From contig NZ_FOYN01000003.1 of the NCBI RefSeq assembly GCF_900111935.1, forward strand, positions 553,800 through 617,799: a stretch of 64,000 nt of DNA. Reading direction: 5' to 3'. The position numbers and the translations under genes were made by a program. This document shows positions 40,720 to 54,185 of the stretch, in pieces. The stretch is from Halorubrum sodomense (GTDB lineage Archaea > Halobacteriota > Halobacteria > Halobacteriales > Haloferacaceae). Numbering within the stretch: the stretch's first letter is position 1; each line of letters begins with the position of its first letter. Under the pieces are notes generated by a model, which was not told the origin of the DNA, did no database searches, and saw only the letters and a list, made by a program, of their open reading frames with translations.

Positions 40720-42819
40720 TCAGGCCGGGTCGCGGAGCGCGTCGAGGGCCTCTGGGTTCTCCATCGACGAGAGGTCCCCCGGATCCTCGCCGACGTACAC
40801 CGACTCGATCGCGCGCCGGATGATCTTCCCGGACTGCGTCTTGGGGAACGCGTCGACGAACAGCAGCTCGCGCGGCCGGAAGGGCTTGCCGTGTTCCTCG
40901 CCGACCAGGGCCCGCAGCTCCTCGCGAAGGTCGTCGCCCGGCTCGACGCCCGGTTCGAGGACGACGTACGCGACGACCGCGGTCCCGGTGGTGTCGTCGG
41001 GGACGCCGACCGCGGCCGCCTGGTTGACGGCGTCGTGGTCGATGAGGACGCCCTCGATCTCCGCCGGCCCGACCTTCCGGCCCGCGACGTTGAGGGCGTC
41101 GTCGGCGCGGCCGTGGAGGAACCAGAAGCCGTCCTCGTCCTTCTGCGCGAAGTCGCCGTGGTCCCACAGGTCGTCCCACGTCGACCAGTACTCGTCGAGG
41201 TAGCGCTCGTCGCCCGACCAGAGCGACTTCGTCATCGACGGGCAGGAGTCGCGCGCGACGAGGTAGCCGCGCTCGCCCGACTCCGTCACCGACTCGCCCG
41301 TCTCGTCGACGATGTCGACGTCCATCCCGAGCCCGGGGCCGCCGAGCGTACAGGGCTTCAGCGGCTGGTTCGGCATCGGCATCAGGAAGCAGCCGCAGAT
41401 CTCCGTCCCGCCGGAGATGTTGATGATCGGGCAGTCGCCGCCGCCGACCGCGTCGTAGAACCAGCGCCACGACTCGGGGTCCCACGGCTCGCCCGTCGAG
41501 CCGAGGATCCGGAGCGAGGAGAGGTCGTGGTCTTCGACCCACTCATCTCCTTGCTTGCGGAGCGCGCGGATCGCGGTCGGGGAGATGCCGAACTGCGTGA
41601 TTCCGTGCCGGTCGATCAGCTCCCAGAAGCGGTCCGGCTCGGGGTGGTCCGGCGCGCCCTCGTACATCACCACCGTCCCGCCGAACGCGTGGTTGCCGAT
41701 CAGCGTCCACGGACCCATCATCCAGCCGATGTCGGAGACCCAGAAGAACCGGTCGGCGGGCTTCTGGTCGAAGCCGAAGTGGATCTCCTTCGCGCACTGC
41801 GTGAGGACGCCCGCGTGGGTGTGGACGATCCCCTTGGGCTCGCCGGTGGTCCCCGAGGAGTACAGCAGCATGGACTCCTGGTCGCTCGGCAGGTGTTTGG
41901 TCTCGTAGTCGGCCGGCTGCGAGCCGACCGCCTCGTCCCACGTCCGGTCGCGATCGCCGTCCCAGGGGACGGGGTCTGCGTCGGCGCCGTCGCTCGGGTC
42001 GGCCTCGCCGCCGCCGTCGTCGCCGCCCCCGGCGGGCGTCGCCCCGAGCCGGTCGTACACGACCACCTCCTCGACGTGGCCGGCGTCCGCGATCGCCTCG
42101 TCCGCGGTCGCCTTCAGCCGGACCTCGTCCCCCCGGCGGTAGAAGCCGTCGCCGGTGAAGAGTACCGAGGGCTCCGCGTCGTCGATCCGCGTCGCGGTCG
42201 CCTCGCGGCCGAACCCGGAGAAGATCGGCACCGCGATCGCGCCGACCTTCAGGCAGCCGTAGAGGATCGCGACGACCTCCGGCACCATCGGCATGTACAG
42301 CCCGACCGTGTCGCCGGTCTCGATCCCGGCCTCCGTCAGGTAGTTGGCGACGCGATCTGTCTGTCGTCGGAGCTCGTGGAAGGTGACCTCGCGGACGTCG
42401 CCCGGTTCGCCCTCCCAGATCAGCGCGACCCGGTTCCGGTTCGGCGAGTCGACGGCTGCGTGGCGGTCGACGACGTTGTGCGCGACGTTGATCTCGCCGC
42501 CCGGGTACCAGTCGGAGAACTGCGGGCCGTCGGCGTCGTCACCGGACTGCGTCCGGTTGCCCGCGGAGCGTCGCTCCGCGCTGTCCCGGACCGCCTCGTA
42601 GTCCGTGTAAAACTCGATGTCGAGGTAGTCGACGATCTCGTCCCAGAACCAGTCGACGCCGGACGCGGGCTCGCCGTCGACCGTCGATGTGGTGCGCTCG
42701 ATCAGTTCCTCGTAGTCGTCGATCCCGTACTCGCGCATGAACGCGGCGACGTTCGTCGACTCGGCGAACGCCTCGCTCGGTTCGTGTACGACCTCGTCTA
42801 TCCCCTCGTACTCGTCCAT
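40720..42819 (-). CDS. Acetyl-CoA synthetase-like AMP-forming acyl-CoA ligase
   Basis: 699 residues. The ANL-family core motifs are LLYSSGTTGEPKGIVHTH (~318), GSTGEPWDPESWRWF, ISGGTEICG, and the Lys motif TQSGKIIRRAI near the C-terminus. The N-terminal part (FSDWYPGGEINVAHNVVDRH) and the WTLIGNHAFGG segment resemble acetyl-/propionyl-CoA synthetases. An Asp/Gly-rich insertion (~268-300, GGGDDGGGEADPSDG) is unusual and probably a halophilic loop. The likely reaction is acetate or short-chain fatty acid + ATP + CoA. Confidence 0.9.
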   Translation of the reverse strand: MDEYEGIDEVVHEPSEAFAESTNVAAFMREYGIDDYEELIERTTSTVDGEPASGVDWFWDEIVDYLDIEFYTDYEAVRDSAERRSAGNRTQSGDDADGPQFSDWYPGGEINVAHNVVDRHAAVDSPNRNRVALIWEGEPGDVREVTFHELRRQTDRVANYLTEAGIETGDTVGLYMPMVPEVVAILYGCLKVGAIAVPIFSGFGREATATRIDDAEPSVLFTGDGFYRRGDEVRLKATADEAIADAGHVEEVVVYDRLGATPAGGGDDGGGEADPSDGADADPVPWDGDRDRTWDEAVGSQPADYETKHLPSDQESMLLYSSGTTGEPKGIVHTHAGVLTQCAKEIHFGFDQKPADRFFWVSDIGWMMGPWTLIGNHAFGGTVVMYEGAPDHPEPDRFWELIDRHGITQFGISPTAIRALRKQGDEWVEDHDLSSLRILGSTGEPWDPESWRWFYDAVGGGDCPIINISGGTEICGCFLMPMPNQPLKPCTLGGPGLGMDVDIVDETGESVTESGERGYLVARDSCPSMTKSLWSGDERYLDEYWSTWDDLWDHGDFAQKDEDGFWFLHGRADDALNVAGRKVGPAEIEGVLIDHDAVNQAAAVGVPDDTTGTAVVAYVVLEPGVEPGDDLREELRALVGEEHGKPFRPRELLFVDAFPKTQSGKIIRRAIESVYVGEDPGDLSSMENPEALDALRDPA

Positions 42820-42867
42820 CTCGGCCGGTGATTTTCGCGGCGACAGTAAGTAATTTTCCTGAGAGAC

Positions 42868-43248
42868 CTACCGGGGGTCGACGCACTCGCCCGCGACCGC
42901 GACGGTCTCGGCGTCGACCGTCACCCGCCCGTCGTACAACGCGCAGGTGCCCGCGTCCCACGCGAGCCGTCCCTCCCAGTCGGCGCCCGTCACCGCGACC
43001 TCGTGGCGCCCCGTCGCGCCGACGGTGACCTCGAACGCCCGGGCGACGCCGGCGTCGACGCGGTCGGACGTCTCCTCGTACGTCGTTCCGTCGTCGCCCG
43101 TGACGGTCACCTCCACGTCGACGGGGGCGTCGCCGTCGTTGCGGACCGTCAGGTCGAGGCGGCTCGGGTCGGGGTCGGAGCCGAGACAGCCGGCGGCCGC
43201 GACGGCGACCGTTCCGGCGCTCGCGGTGAGGAGCGTGCGTCGTTTCAT
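42868..43248 (-). CDS. Small Tat-type lipoprotein of unknown function
   Basis: The 126-residue protein starts MKRRTLLTASAGTVAVAAAG with the lipobox AAAGC (Cys 21). The mature part is one predicted Ig/FixG-like beta sandwich (LDLTVRNDGDAPVDVEVTV), with two Cys near the end (GTCALYDG, AGECVDP) that probably form a disulfide. No enzymatic function can be inferred. Confidence 0.75.
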   Translation of the reverse strand: MKRRTLLTASAGTVAVAAAGCLGSDPDPSRLDLTVRNDGDAPVDVEVTVTGDDGTTYEETSDRVDAGVARAFEVTVGATGRHEVAVTGADWEGRLAWDAGTCALYDGRVTVDAETVAVAGECVDPR

Positions 43249-43335
43249 GCCGGTCGCTCGTCGCGTCGGAACTTCAACCCCGCACACGCGACTCGCGGTC
43301 GTCGACGCCGTCGAGGATCGGGCCGTCGGGGACGG

Positions 43336-47753
<4,418 letters not shown>

Positions 47754-47777
47754 TTACCGTCGCTAATCGCCGTCGGG

Positions 47778-47785
47778 TTATAAAG
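47778..47785 (-). promoter_or_regulatory. TATA box of gyrB-gyrA
   Basis: The minus strand reads CTTTATAA 31-38 nt before the gyrB ATG, implying a short leader of a few nucleotides. Supercoiling-sensitive control is likely for gyrase genes in general but is not visible here. Confidence 0.55.
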
Positions 47786-47922
47786 CCGGCGCACGCGCGC
47801 GGGCGTGAGAGAGACGCCAGCGACGCAGATTCGCCACGCGGTCCGGCCCCGGTCCGGACCACGACGGCGGTGTGACGGCACGTCCCACAGCTACAAACCG
47901 ACGCCGCGCGTATCGCCCTCCG

Positions 47923-49134
47923 ATGCTACCGATCGCGGACTCCTTCGAACACGTTCACCGCGGCTGCGAGATCCGGTACGGTCGAGGCCGGATCGCCGAC
48001 CTCGGCGGCTGGCTCGGCGACCGCGGCCTCGACGACGCGCTCGTCGTCTGCGGTTCGAACACGGGCGCGAACGACGCGCTGATGGACCCGGTTCGAGAGG
48101 GCCTCGGCGACCGGCTCGCCGGCGTCTTCGACGGGACCTCCCCCGACAAGCGGATCGAGACCGCGTACGACCTGCTCGACGCGAGAGCCGAGGTCGGCGC
48201 GGACGTCCTCGTCGCGGTCGGCGGCGGCGCCAGCCTCGACATCGCGCGGCAGGCGACGCTGCTCGCGGCCGACGGCCGCGACCTCGGCGAGCTCCGCGCC
48301 GACGCGGAGGACGGGCCGGACGCGCTCGGCGACCTCGCCCCCGGGAGCGACCCGGCGCTCCCGTCCGTCGTCGTGCCGACGACGTTCGCGGGCGCGGACG
48401 TCTCCACCGGCGGGTCGCTGGAGGTCTTCTCGGCCGACGAGTCCCCGACCGGCCAGCCGGTGAACGTCAGCGGGAGCGGCGCGTGGCCGCTCGCGGACGT
48501 GGCGGACCCGGCGCTGTTCGAGACGACGCCGACCTCGGTGCTGGCCGGATCGGCGATGAACGGCTTCGACAAGGGGATCGAGACGCCCTACGCCCGCGAC
48601 GCCGACCCGATGAGCGACGCGGCCGCTGTCCACGGGCTCCGGCTCCTCTCCGACGCGCTCCCGCGCGTGGCCGGCGACCGGCCGGGCGGCGAGGCGGCGA
48701 CAGACCGCGCGGTCGTGGGGGCGTTGCTGGTCCAGCTCGACCGGAAGATATCGGTGATCCACGCGTTCGGCCACGGGTTCGCCCGGCGCTACGACGTTCA
48801 GCAGGGCGCGATCCACGCGGTCGTCGCGCCCCACGCGCTGGCGTACCTCTTCGACGAGGTCGACGCGAGCCGCCGGGCGCTCGCGGCCGGCCTCGGTGTC
48901 CGGACCGACGGCCGCGACGACGACGCGATCGCCGAGGACGTCGTCGAGGCGGTCGCGGAGGTCCGCGACGCGCTCGACGTGCCGAGCCGGCTCCGGGACC
49001 TCCCCGAGACCGACGAGGCCGACCTGCCGGCGGTCGCCGAGTTCGTCGCCGAGGACCCGCCGATGGAGCGCGCGCCGGCCGACCTCGACGCGACCCCGGA
49101 GGGGATCCTCGGCGTGTTGCGCGCGGCTTGGTAG
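47923..49134 (+). CDS. Iron-containing alcohol dehydrogenase family protein
   Basis: The 403-residue protein has the NAD-binding motif LVAVGGGASLDIARQ (~100), the conserved PSVVVPTTFAGADV segment and metal-ligand His residues in HAFGHGFARRYDV and HAVVAPHALAYLF. These identify the group III iron-ADH family (glycerol dehydrogenase, GldA-like). The substrate is unknown. An in-frame ATG at 47923 fits the coding pattern. It stands divergent from gyrB. Confidence 0.9.
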   Translation: MLPIADSFEHVHRGCEIRYGRGRIADLGGWLGDRGLDDALVVCGSNTGANDALMDPVREGLGDRLAGVFDGTSPDKRIETAYDLLDARAEVGADVLVAVGGGASLDIARQATLLAADGRDLGELRADAEDGPDALGDLAPGSDPALPSVVVPTTFAGADVSTGGSLEVFSADESPTGQPVNVSGSGAWPLADVADPALFETTPTSVLAGSAMNGFDKGIETPYARDADPMSDAAAVHGLRLLSDALPRVAGDRPGGEAATDRAVVGALLVQLDRKISVIHAFGHGFARRYDVQQGAIHAVVAPHALAYLFDEVDASRRALAAGLGVRTDGRDDDAIAEDVVEAVAEVRDALDVPSRLRDLPETDEADLPAVAEFVAEDPPMERAPADLDATPEGILGVLRAAW

Positions 49135-49171
49135 GCGCCGATCCGGCGGGCGACACCGCCCGCGCGCCGCC

Positions 49172-49555
49172 CTACGACTCGGCGGCGTACGTCTCCAGCG
49201 CGGTCAGCGTCTCGCCGTCCGAATCGAACGCGTCGACGAACGCGAACAGCTCCTCGCCGTCGGCGTCGAGCAGTCGGCCGCGGACCGCCACGCCGGGACC
49301 GGACGGGTAGACGCGGTCGACGACGTGCGTGGTGTCGGTGTTCGGCCGCTCGTCGCGCATGAACGCGACGAAGCGGTCGCGTCCCTCGAACGTTCGGTCG
49401 GGGCGTCGCTGAACGAAATCCGGGTCGAGCAGCGATCGCAGCCGATCGTACTCGCCCGCGTCGAGCGCGTCGTAGTAGGCCCGGGCGAGGGCGGTGGGGT
49501 CGGAATCCGCGAGCGGCGCCGCTTCCTCCTCTCCGCCCTCACGCCGCGAGGGCAT
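49172..49555 (-). CDS. NTF2-like / SnoaL-like protein
   Basis: The 127-residue protein has a cone-shaped NTF2 fold pattern: ALARAYYDALDAGEYDRLRS (helices), LLDPDFVQRRPDRTFEGRDR, and a C-terminal set of strands (AVRGRLLDADGEELFAFVDA). No catalytic His/Asp pair was clear. It overlaps the preceding PhoU/TrkA-C gene by 17 nt, so the two are co-translated, although a functional link is unknown. Confidence 0.85.
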   Translation of the reverse strand: MPSRREGGEEEAAPLADSDPTALARAYYDALDAGEYDRLRSLLDPDFVQRRPDRTFEGRDRFVAFMRDERPNTDTTHVVDRVYPSGPGVAVRGRLLDADGEELFAFVDAFDSDGETLTALETYAAES

Positions 49556-50732
49556 CGAACTCCTCGGCGGAGGTCCGGGTCCCCTTCGAGATGATCACGT
49601 CGCCGCCCCGGAGCGTGGTGTCGATGTCGGGCCCGACCAGCCACTCGTCGTCCGAGCGCCGGATCGCGAGGACGCTCGTCGAGATGTCGGTCGCGGGCAC
49701 GCCGTCGACGACCGCGGTCCCGTCGAGGTCGCTCCCCGCGGCGACCTCGGTGCGGGTGATGATCTCGTCGGACTCCTGGACCGCCATCTCCACGACCGGG
49801 TGGACGTCGAGGTCGCGGCGGACCCCCTCGGTGATCGCGAGCGCGGCGTCGGAGATCTCCTCGGTCGCGACGCCGAGGTGGATGAGTCCGCGCAGCGACA
49901 CCGGGTCGTCGGCCTCGGCCGCCGCCCGGAGCGTCCACGCCTCGAAGCGCGACTGGAGCGCGTCGACCTCGATCTCCAGGTTGCTCACTTCCTCGGCCAG
50001 CTCCTCGTTGTCGAAGAGGACCGAGCCGTACGCCAGGTCGACGGCGAGCTCCGAGAGGTTCTTCATCAACACGATCGAGTCGACCGCGCGTTCGAGGTCG
50101 TCGATCGCGGGCTCGGGCGACGGCGCCGGCTCGAACGGCTCGCCGCTCAGTTCGGGGTACACGTCGGCCACGCCCCCTTCGGGCCCGCGCAACAGCGTCA
50201 CGTCGCCCGCCTCCAGCCGGGTCCCCGGTCCGGGGTTGAGGATCCAGTCCTCGTCGCGGCGGACCGCGATGACGCGGACGCCAGTCTTCGATTCGAGGTC
50301 GATCGCCTTCAGCGTCCGACCGGCGTACGCGGACTCGTCCGCGACCGTCCCCCGGACGAGCGTCTCGACGCCCTCGGAGAGCGCGCTCCGCATCGCGCTC
50401 GGGATCCCGATCTCCTCGGTGACGATCTTGGCGATGTCGCCCGCGGCGTCCGCGACCTTCTCCGCGGCGGCGATCACGCCGAGGACGGGGGCGAGCGTCT
50501 CCGCCTCGCCGGGGTTCCGCGCCGCGAGCATCAGACTCATCCGGGCGCGCATCTGGAGCGCGTCCATCCGGTGTTCCAGCTCGACGACCTCGTGGGCGAT
50601 CGTCGGGCTCCCGTGGAGGACCGCCGAGTACGACAGGTCGATCAGCAGCTCCGCCGTGTCCTTCATCTCGACGAGCAGGTCCTTGACGCTCGTCGGCTCG
50701 TAGCGGACCGTGCGCCCGTCGAAGCGTCCCAT
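49539..50732 (-). CDS. PhoU/TrkA-C domain regulatory protein
   Basis: The 397-residue protein is an internal duplication. Each half has a PhoU-like helical bundle (VKDLLVEMKDTAELLIDLSY, and IVLMKNLSELAVDLAYGSVL) followed by a TrkA-C (RCK-C) ligand-binding domain (LKAIDLESKTGVRVIAVRR, and VPATDISTSVLAIRR). Such proteins regulate potassium channels and transporters. No channel gene is adjacent. ATG 50732 was chosen over longer upstream frames. Confidence 0.9.
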   Translation of the reverse strand: MGRFDGRTVRYEPTSVKDLLVEMKDTAELLIDLSYSAVLHGSPTIAHEVVELEHRMDALQMRARMSLMLAARNPGEAETLAPVLGVIAAAEKVADAAGDIAKIVTEEIGIPSAMRSALSEGVETLVRGTVADESAYAGRTLKAIDLESKTGVRVIAVRRDEDWILNPGPGTRLEAGDVTLLRGPEGGVADVYPELSGEPFEPAPSPEPAIDDLERAVDSIVLMKNLSELAVDLAYGSVLFDNEELAEEVSNLEIEVDALQSRFEAWTLRAAAEADDPVSLRGLIHLGVATEEISDAALAITEGVRRDLDVHPVVEMAVQESDEIITRTEVAAGSDLDGTAVVDGVPATDISTSVLAIRRSDDEWLVGPDIDTTLRGGDVIISKGTRTSAEEFDALAA

Positions 50733-50832
50733 GTGACTCCGTCTCCGGCACCGAGTAAAAGGCTTGTTGCGGGGACGACGCGCGGGCGAGCGGGGTTTGT
50801 TGCGAGAACGGCTCGCGGGCGAGCGGGCCGAG

Positions 50833-51360
50833 TCAGAGCGCGTCGCCCGCGACGTAGCCGGGGTCGCTCCCCGACGCTTCCGGGTCGCCGTCGACGGGCG
50901 CCGCGAGGCCGACGAGCGCGAGCCAGCCGAGCAGCCGAGACGCGCGCTCACGCCACGCGGTCTCCCAGTCGGGGTTCCGAGCTCTGTCGTGACGGGGGAC
51001 CGCGTCGCGAGTGGCCGCGAAGAGGTCGGCGGCGGTCAGGGGGTCGCCGGGCGAGGCCTCGTCGAGCGCCGCGAGCGCCTCCGGGACGAACAGGACCCCT
51101 TCCTCGAGTCCCGCGCGGACGCGCTCCCGGGTCGGCTCGGCGTCGGCCCGGACGAACCCCCGGGAGGTCTCCTCGACGAGGCCGAGCGCGCGCAGGAACG
51201 CGAGCCAGTCGTTGGCGGTCCGGCGGTCGGGGAGGTCACAGCGCCGACGGAGTCGAGCGCAACAGTCGTCTGTGTCGCCGGGGACGAGCGGGACCGCGCG
51301 CTGGTACTCGCGGAGCGCGTCGAGGTCCGACGGCGGTTCGGGGACTGGTTTGAGTCGCAC
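50833..51360 (-). CDS. Conserved haloarchaeal protein of unknown function
   Basis: The 175-residue largely helical protein starts MRLKPVPEPPSDLDALREYQ, with CCARLRRRCDL (three Cys within eight residues), DWLAFLRALGLVEE (winged-helix-like) and a C-terminal SRLLGWLALVGLAAPV. It looks like a PadR/HTH-type or small scaffold protein, but no DNA-binding motif is certain. It lies on the same strand after mch with a 45-nt gap, so it may be co-transcribed with mch. Confidence 0.65.
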   Translation of the reverse strand: MRLKPVPEPPSDLDALREYQRAVPLVPGDTDDCCARLRRRCDLPDRRTANDWLAFLRALGLVEETSRGFVRADAEPTRERVRAGLEEGVLFVPEALAALDEASPGDPLTAADLFAATRDAVPRHDRARNPDWETAWRERASRLLGWLALVGLAAPVDGDPEASGSDPGYVAGDAL

Positions 51361-51405
51361 GGGATTCGGGGCGTAGCCGGTGGAGTGAGAGGTCGAGCGG
51401 TCGGC

Positions 51406-52344
51406 TCAGCGGTAGCCGAACGACTCCGCGAGCAGTTCCTCGTTCGTCTCGCCTACCGTGTAGACGGGGCCGTCGACGACGTCGACGGTGACTTGCGCCG
51501 GGGCGAACACGCTCTCGGGCACGTCGTAGAAGTCCCAGTCGGCGTCCTCGAACACCTCGACGAAGGGGGTCCCGTACTCCTCGTCCGCGGTCGAGACTAT
51601 CTCGTCGAAGCGGTCGTCGTCGCGGGCGACCTGAAGGTGGACCTCGCCGCCGTACGCCAGCGCGTCGTTCGTCCGCCCCATCGCCTCGGCCTCGTCTCGG
51701 GTCGCGGGCGCGAGCGGTGCGGACCCGGAGGCGTGGAGCACGTCGGTGGGCTCGTAGCCGACCTCCAGCAGGCGGAAGACGGCGAGTTCGGCGGCGCGGG
51801 CCGCGGTGGTGACGGAGCCGGCGGTCGAGCCGGTGGCGAACGTCGGGAGGAACACGCCGTCGGCGTCGACCTCGGCCATCTCCGCGACCTGCTCGGCCAC
51901 CGCCTCGTCGGGCAGCGTCGTCGACTCGACGGCCAGCGTGGCGAACTCGGAGGAGTCGTAGTAGCCGACGCGCTCGAACTCGGTTTCGCGGCCGACGAGC
52001 GCGCGGGCCGGCCCGGAGCCGAGCCCCTCGAAGCCGCCCTCGGTCGTCAGCTCCCAGCCGGCCTTCTGCGAGCAGAGTAACGCGATCGCGGGGTGGTCGG
52101 TCGACAGCTCGACGTGCTGGCGCGGCGCGCCGGCGAGCTCGCCCATCCGGGTCTGGAGGTTCGCCAGCCCGGCCGTCTGGATCTCCGCGAGCAGCAGGCC
52201 AGCTTCGACCCCGCCGGCCGCGTCGACCCCGAAGTCGACGACGGTGGCGCCGTTGTCCAGCTCGTAGCCGACGACGTCCAGCTCGCCGGCGAAGTCGAGC
52301 GCCTCGTCGACCAGCTCGATCGCGGTCCGGTTGATGCTCTCCAT
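51406..52344 (-). CDS. mch: Methenyltetrahydromethanopterin cyclohydrolase
   Basis: 312 residues. SINRTAIELVDEALDFAGEL at the N-terminus, HVELSTDHPAIALLCSQKAG, and the FATGSTAGSVTT phosphate loop are diagnostic. It converts methenyl- to formyl-tetrahydromethanopterin. Haloarchaea are not methanogens, so here it probably serves folate-like C1 interconversion. A TATA element and leaderless ATG at 52344 support the start, and an 8-bp inverted repeat lies just upstream of the promoter. Confidence 0.96.
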   Translation of the reverse strand: MESINRTAIELVDEALDFAGELDVVGYELDNGATVVDFGVDAAGGVEAGLLLAEIQTAGLANLQTRMGELAGAPRQHVELSTDHPAIALLCSQKAGWELTTEGGFEGLGSGPARALVGRETEFERVGYYDSSEFATLAVESTTLPDEAVAEQVAEMAEVDADGVFLPTFATGSTAGSVTTAARAAELAVFRLLEVGYEPTDVLHASGSAPLAPATRDEAEAMGRTNDALAYGGEVHLQVARDDDRFDEIVSTADEEYGTPFVEVFEDADWDFYDVPESVFAPAQVTVDVVDGPVYTVGETNEELLAESFGYR

Positions 52345-52365
52345 GTCCGGGCCTACTCGCTCCCC

Positions 52366-52372
52366 GTTTAAG
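52366..52372 (-). promoter_or_regulatory. TATA box of mch
   Basis: The minus strand reads CTTAAAC 22-28 nt before the mch start codon, flanked by CCCC and GGGG. Confidence 0.5.
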
Positions 52373-52382
52373 GGGTTTGGCT

Positions 52383-52416
52383 GTTCGGCTCAGGGACGCT
52401 CGGGAATCAGCCGAAC
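52383..52416. promoter_or_regulatory. 8-bp inverted repeat upstream of the mch promoter
   Basis: GTTCGGCT (52383-52390) is exactly inverted as AGCCGAAC (52409-52416) with an 18-nt spacer, 11 nt upstream of the TATA region. It could be an operator or the terminator hairpin of the gene at 52586-53083, which is read toward it. Confidence 0.4.
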
Positions 52417-52585
52417 CCGATCAGTCACGGGAGACGCGGTGGCGCGTGCCTGCGAGCGGCCGCCCTCGACGGCGGCGACCGGGGCTTTGGAGGAGTTCAC
52501 CGTCGACCGCCGGTCAATCAGGTATCAGCGAGCGTCCGGGGCGTTCCCGGTGTCGGACTCGATTCGTAAATCGCCCACCGCGCAG

Positions 52586-53083
52586 TCACCAGAAGCCGCC
52601 GTCGGAGTCGCTCGGACCGCCGGCCTCGCCCGGACCGGTCGGACCGCGCGGCCCGCTCGGCCGCGAGTTGGGGTTGATCTCGACCGGTTCCGACTCCGCT
52701 TTCGGATCGATCTCGCGCCCCTCCGCGTAGCGGACGAACGAGAGGTAGAACGGCTCGCCGCAGCCGACGCCGTCCGCGTCCGGTTCCCGGTACGGCTCGT
52801 CGCCGCCCACGTCGGTGCCGCGGACGCCGTCGTGCGGGTCCCAGTCGACGCCGTCGCTCTCCCCGCAGACGAACCGGACGCCGTCCGGCTCGACCGCGTC
52901 GCCGCCTTCGCCGCCGTCCTCACTCCCACCGCCCTCCTCGGCGTCGAACGGCTCCGTCGGCGCGACGTACGTCCATCCCTCCAGCGGGTACGGCGTCACC
53001 GACTTGTCCGCGAGGTACCCCTCGCGTTCGAGCGCGACGAGCGTCCCGCAGTGCGGACAGTAGTACGTGACCGGGTAGCTCAT
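52586..53083 (-). CDS. Zinc-ribbon-like haloarchaeal protein of unknown function
   Basis: The 165-residue protein opens with a zinc-ribbon half (VTYYCPHCGTLVALE). A further pair of Cys (FVCGESDGVD, GVGCGEPFYL) is spaced so that four Cys could chelate one zinc. The rest is Asp/Gly-rich, and the C-terminus is collagen-like (PRGPTGPGEAGGPSD). The ATG at 53083 overlaps a ~77-nt gap to the divergent hydrolase gene. Function unknown. Confidence 0.7.
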   Translation of the reverse strand: MSYPVTYYCPHCGTLVALEREGYLADKSVTPYPLEGWTYVAPTEPFDAEEGGGSEDGGEGGDAVEPDGVRFVCGESDGVDWDPHDGVRGTDVGGDEPYREPDADGVGCGEPFYLSFVRYAEGREIDPKAESEPVEINPNSRPSGPRGPTGPGEAGGPSDSDGGFW

Positions 53084-53161
53084 ACCCCTCGTAGGAGATC
53101 GATCGATAAACAGCCGTCGCCGCCGCGTCAGGTATTTGATCGTCCGAGGCGACGATCCGAT

Positions 53162-54100
53162 ATCTCACCGGACACCTCTGGAGACGGCTCAGACGGATCG
53201 GACGGCCCCGCCGAACTCGTCACCCGACGACGGGTCCTCTACGGCGTCGCGGGCGGCGTCGGGCTCCTCGGCGGCGGCGGCCTCTACGTCGCGAACGCGC
53301 TCGACGGCGACTTCGGCGGGTACGAGGCGCCCGAGACGCAGCCGATGGTATCGACCCGCGGGCGCCTCGACGACGGCGATCCGACGGAGCGGTCGGGCTC
53401 GTGGGCGTTCGGCGGGGCCGACTCCGTGGTCCTGTTCGTTCACGGGCTCGGCGCGGACGCCGAGTCGGCTCGGAATCAGGCCTACACCGCGCGGCTGGGA
53501 CTCGCCGCGGCGACGGGCGAGGCGGCGGCGGGCGAGGCGGCGGCGACGGACGACGGTACCACGGAGAGCGCCCGCCCCGTGGTCGGCTACTCGTGGGCGT
53601 CGAACGTCGACTGGGGGCTGGCCAAGGAGACCGCGGACGCCAACGCCGTCCCGCTGGCCGACTGGCTGGCGGCGTGGGCCGACGAGGACGGGCGACCCGT
53701 CCACCTGTTCGCGCACTCGCTGGGCGCTCGCGTAACGGGCGCCGCGCTCCGGGAACTCGCGGACCGCGGGCGGACGGACGTCCTCGCGTCGGTCTCGCTG
53801 TTCGGCGGCGCGATCCCCGACGAGAGCGCCGGCGTCGGCGGTCGGTACGGGTCCGCGATCGCGGCGCTGGACGCGCCCGTCCGCAACTTCCACAGCCGGA
53901 ACGACCGCGTCCTCGGGTGGGTGTACCGCGCCTCCGACCGGACCCGCGCAGTCGGGCACGTCGGACTCCCGGACGGGGCGACCGCGCCCGACGGCTACGC
54001 CGACGTCGACGTCACCGACCTGGTCGCGGACCACTACTCGTACGTCGAGCCGGAGGAGGGATGTCTGCCGCGCGCGGTCGGCCGGCTCGGGTTCGACTAG
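53162..54100 (+). CDS. Tat-exported alpha/beta hydrolase (start codon unresolved)
   Basis: About 300 residues. A twin-arginine-like signal (TRRRVLYGVAGGVGLLGGG) is followed by an alpha/beta hydrolase core with LFVHGLGADAESARN (oxyanion loop), HLFAHSLGARVTG (nucleophile Ser in HSLG) and a late FHSRNDRVLGWVY. This resembles a lipase/esterase. No ATG, GTG or TTG in this frame precedes the signal after 53100; the first in-frame ATG is 53345, which would delete the signal. The start at 53162 (ATC) is only a placeholder based on a TATA-like TATTTGAT at ~53133. Confidence 0.75.
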   Translation: MSPDTSGDGSDGSDGPAELVTRRRVLYGVAGGVGLLGGGGLYVANALDGDFGGYEAPETQPMVSTRGRLDDGDPTERSGSWAFGGADSVVLFVHGLGADAESARNQAYTARLGLAAATGEAAAGEAAATDDGTTESARPVVGYSWASNVDWGLAKETADANAVPLADWLAAWADEDGRPVHLFAHSLGARVTGAALRELADRGRTDVLASVSLFGGAIPDESAGVGGRYGSAIAALDAPVRNFHSRNDRVLGWVYRASDRTRAVGHVGLPDGATAPDGYADVDVTDLVADHYSYVEPEEGCLPRAVGRLGFD

Positions 54101-54185
54101 TCAGCCGGCGCGGCGGATCGCCACGGCGCCTCGCCGCCGGTTCTCCCCCGGAACCCCTTTTACCGGCGCGGTCGACCATTCGGGC

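Noticed and set aside
49539-50732. PhoU/TrkA-C gene as part of a phosphate uptake operon
   Set aside because: No pst or pit genes are nearby and the RCK-C domains argue for potassium or other cation transport control instead.
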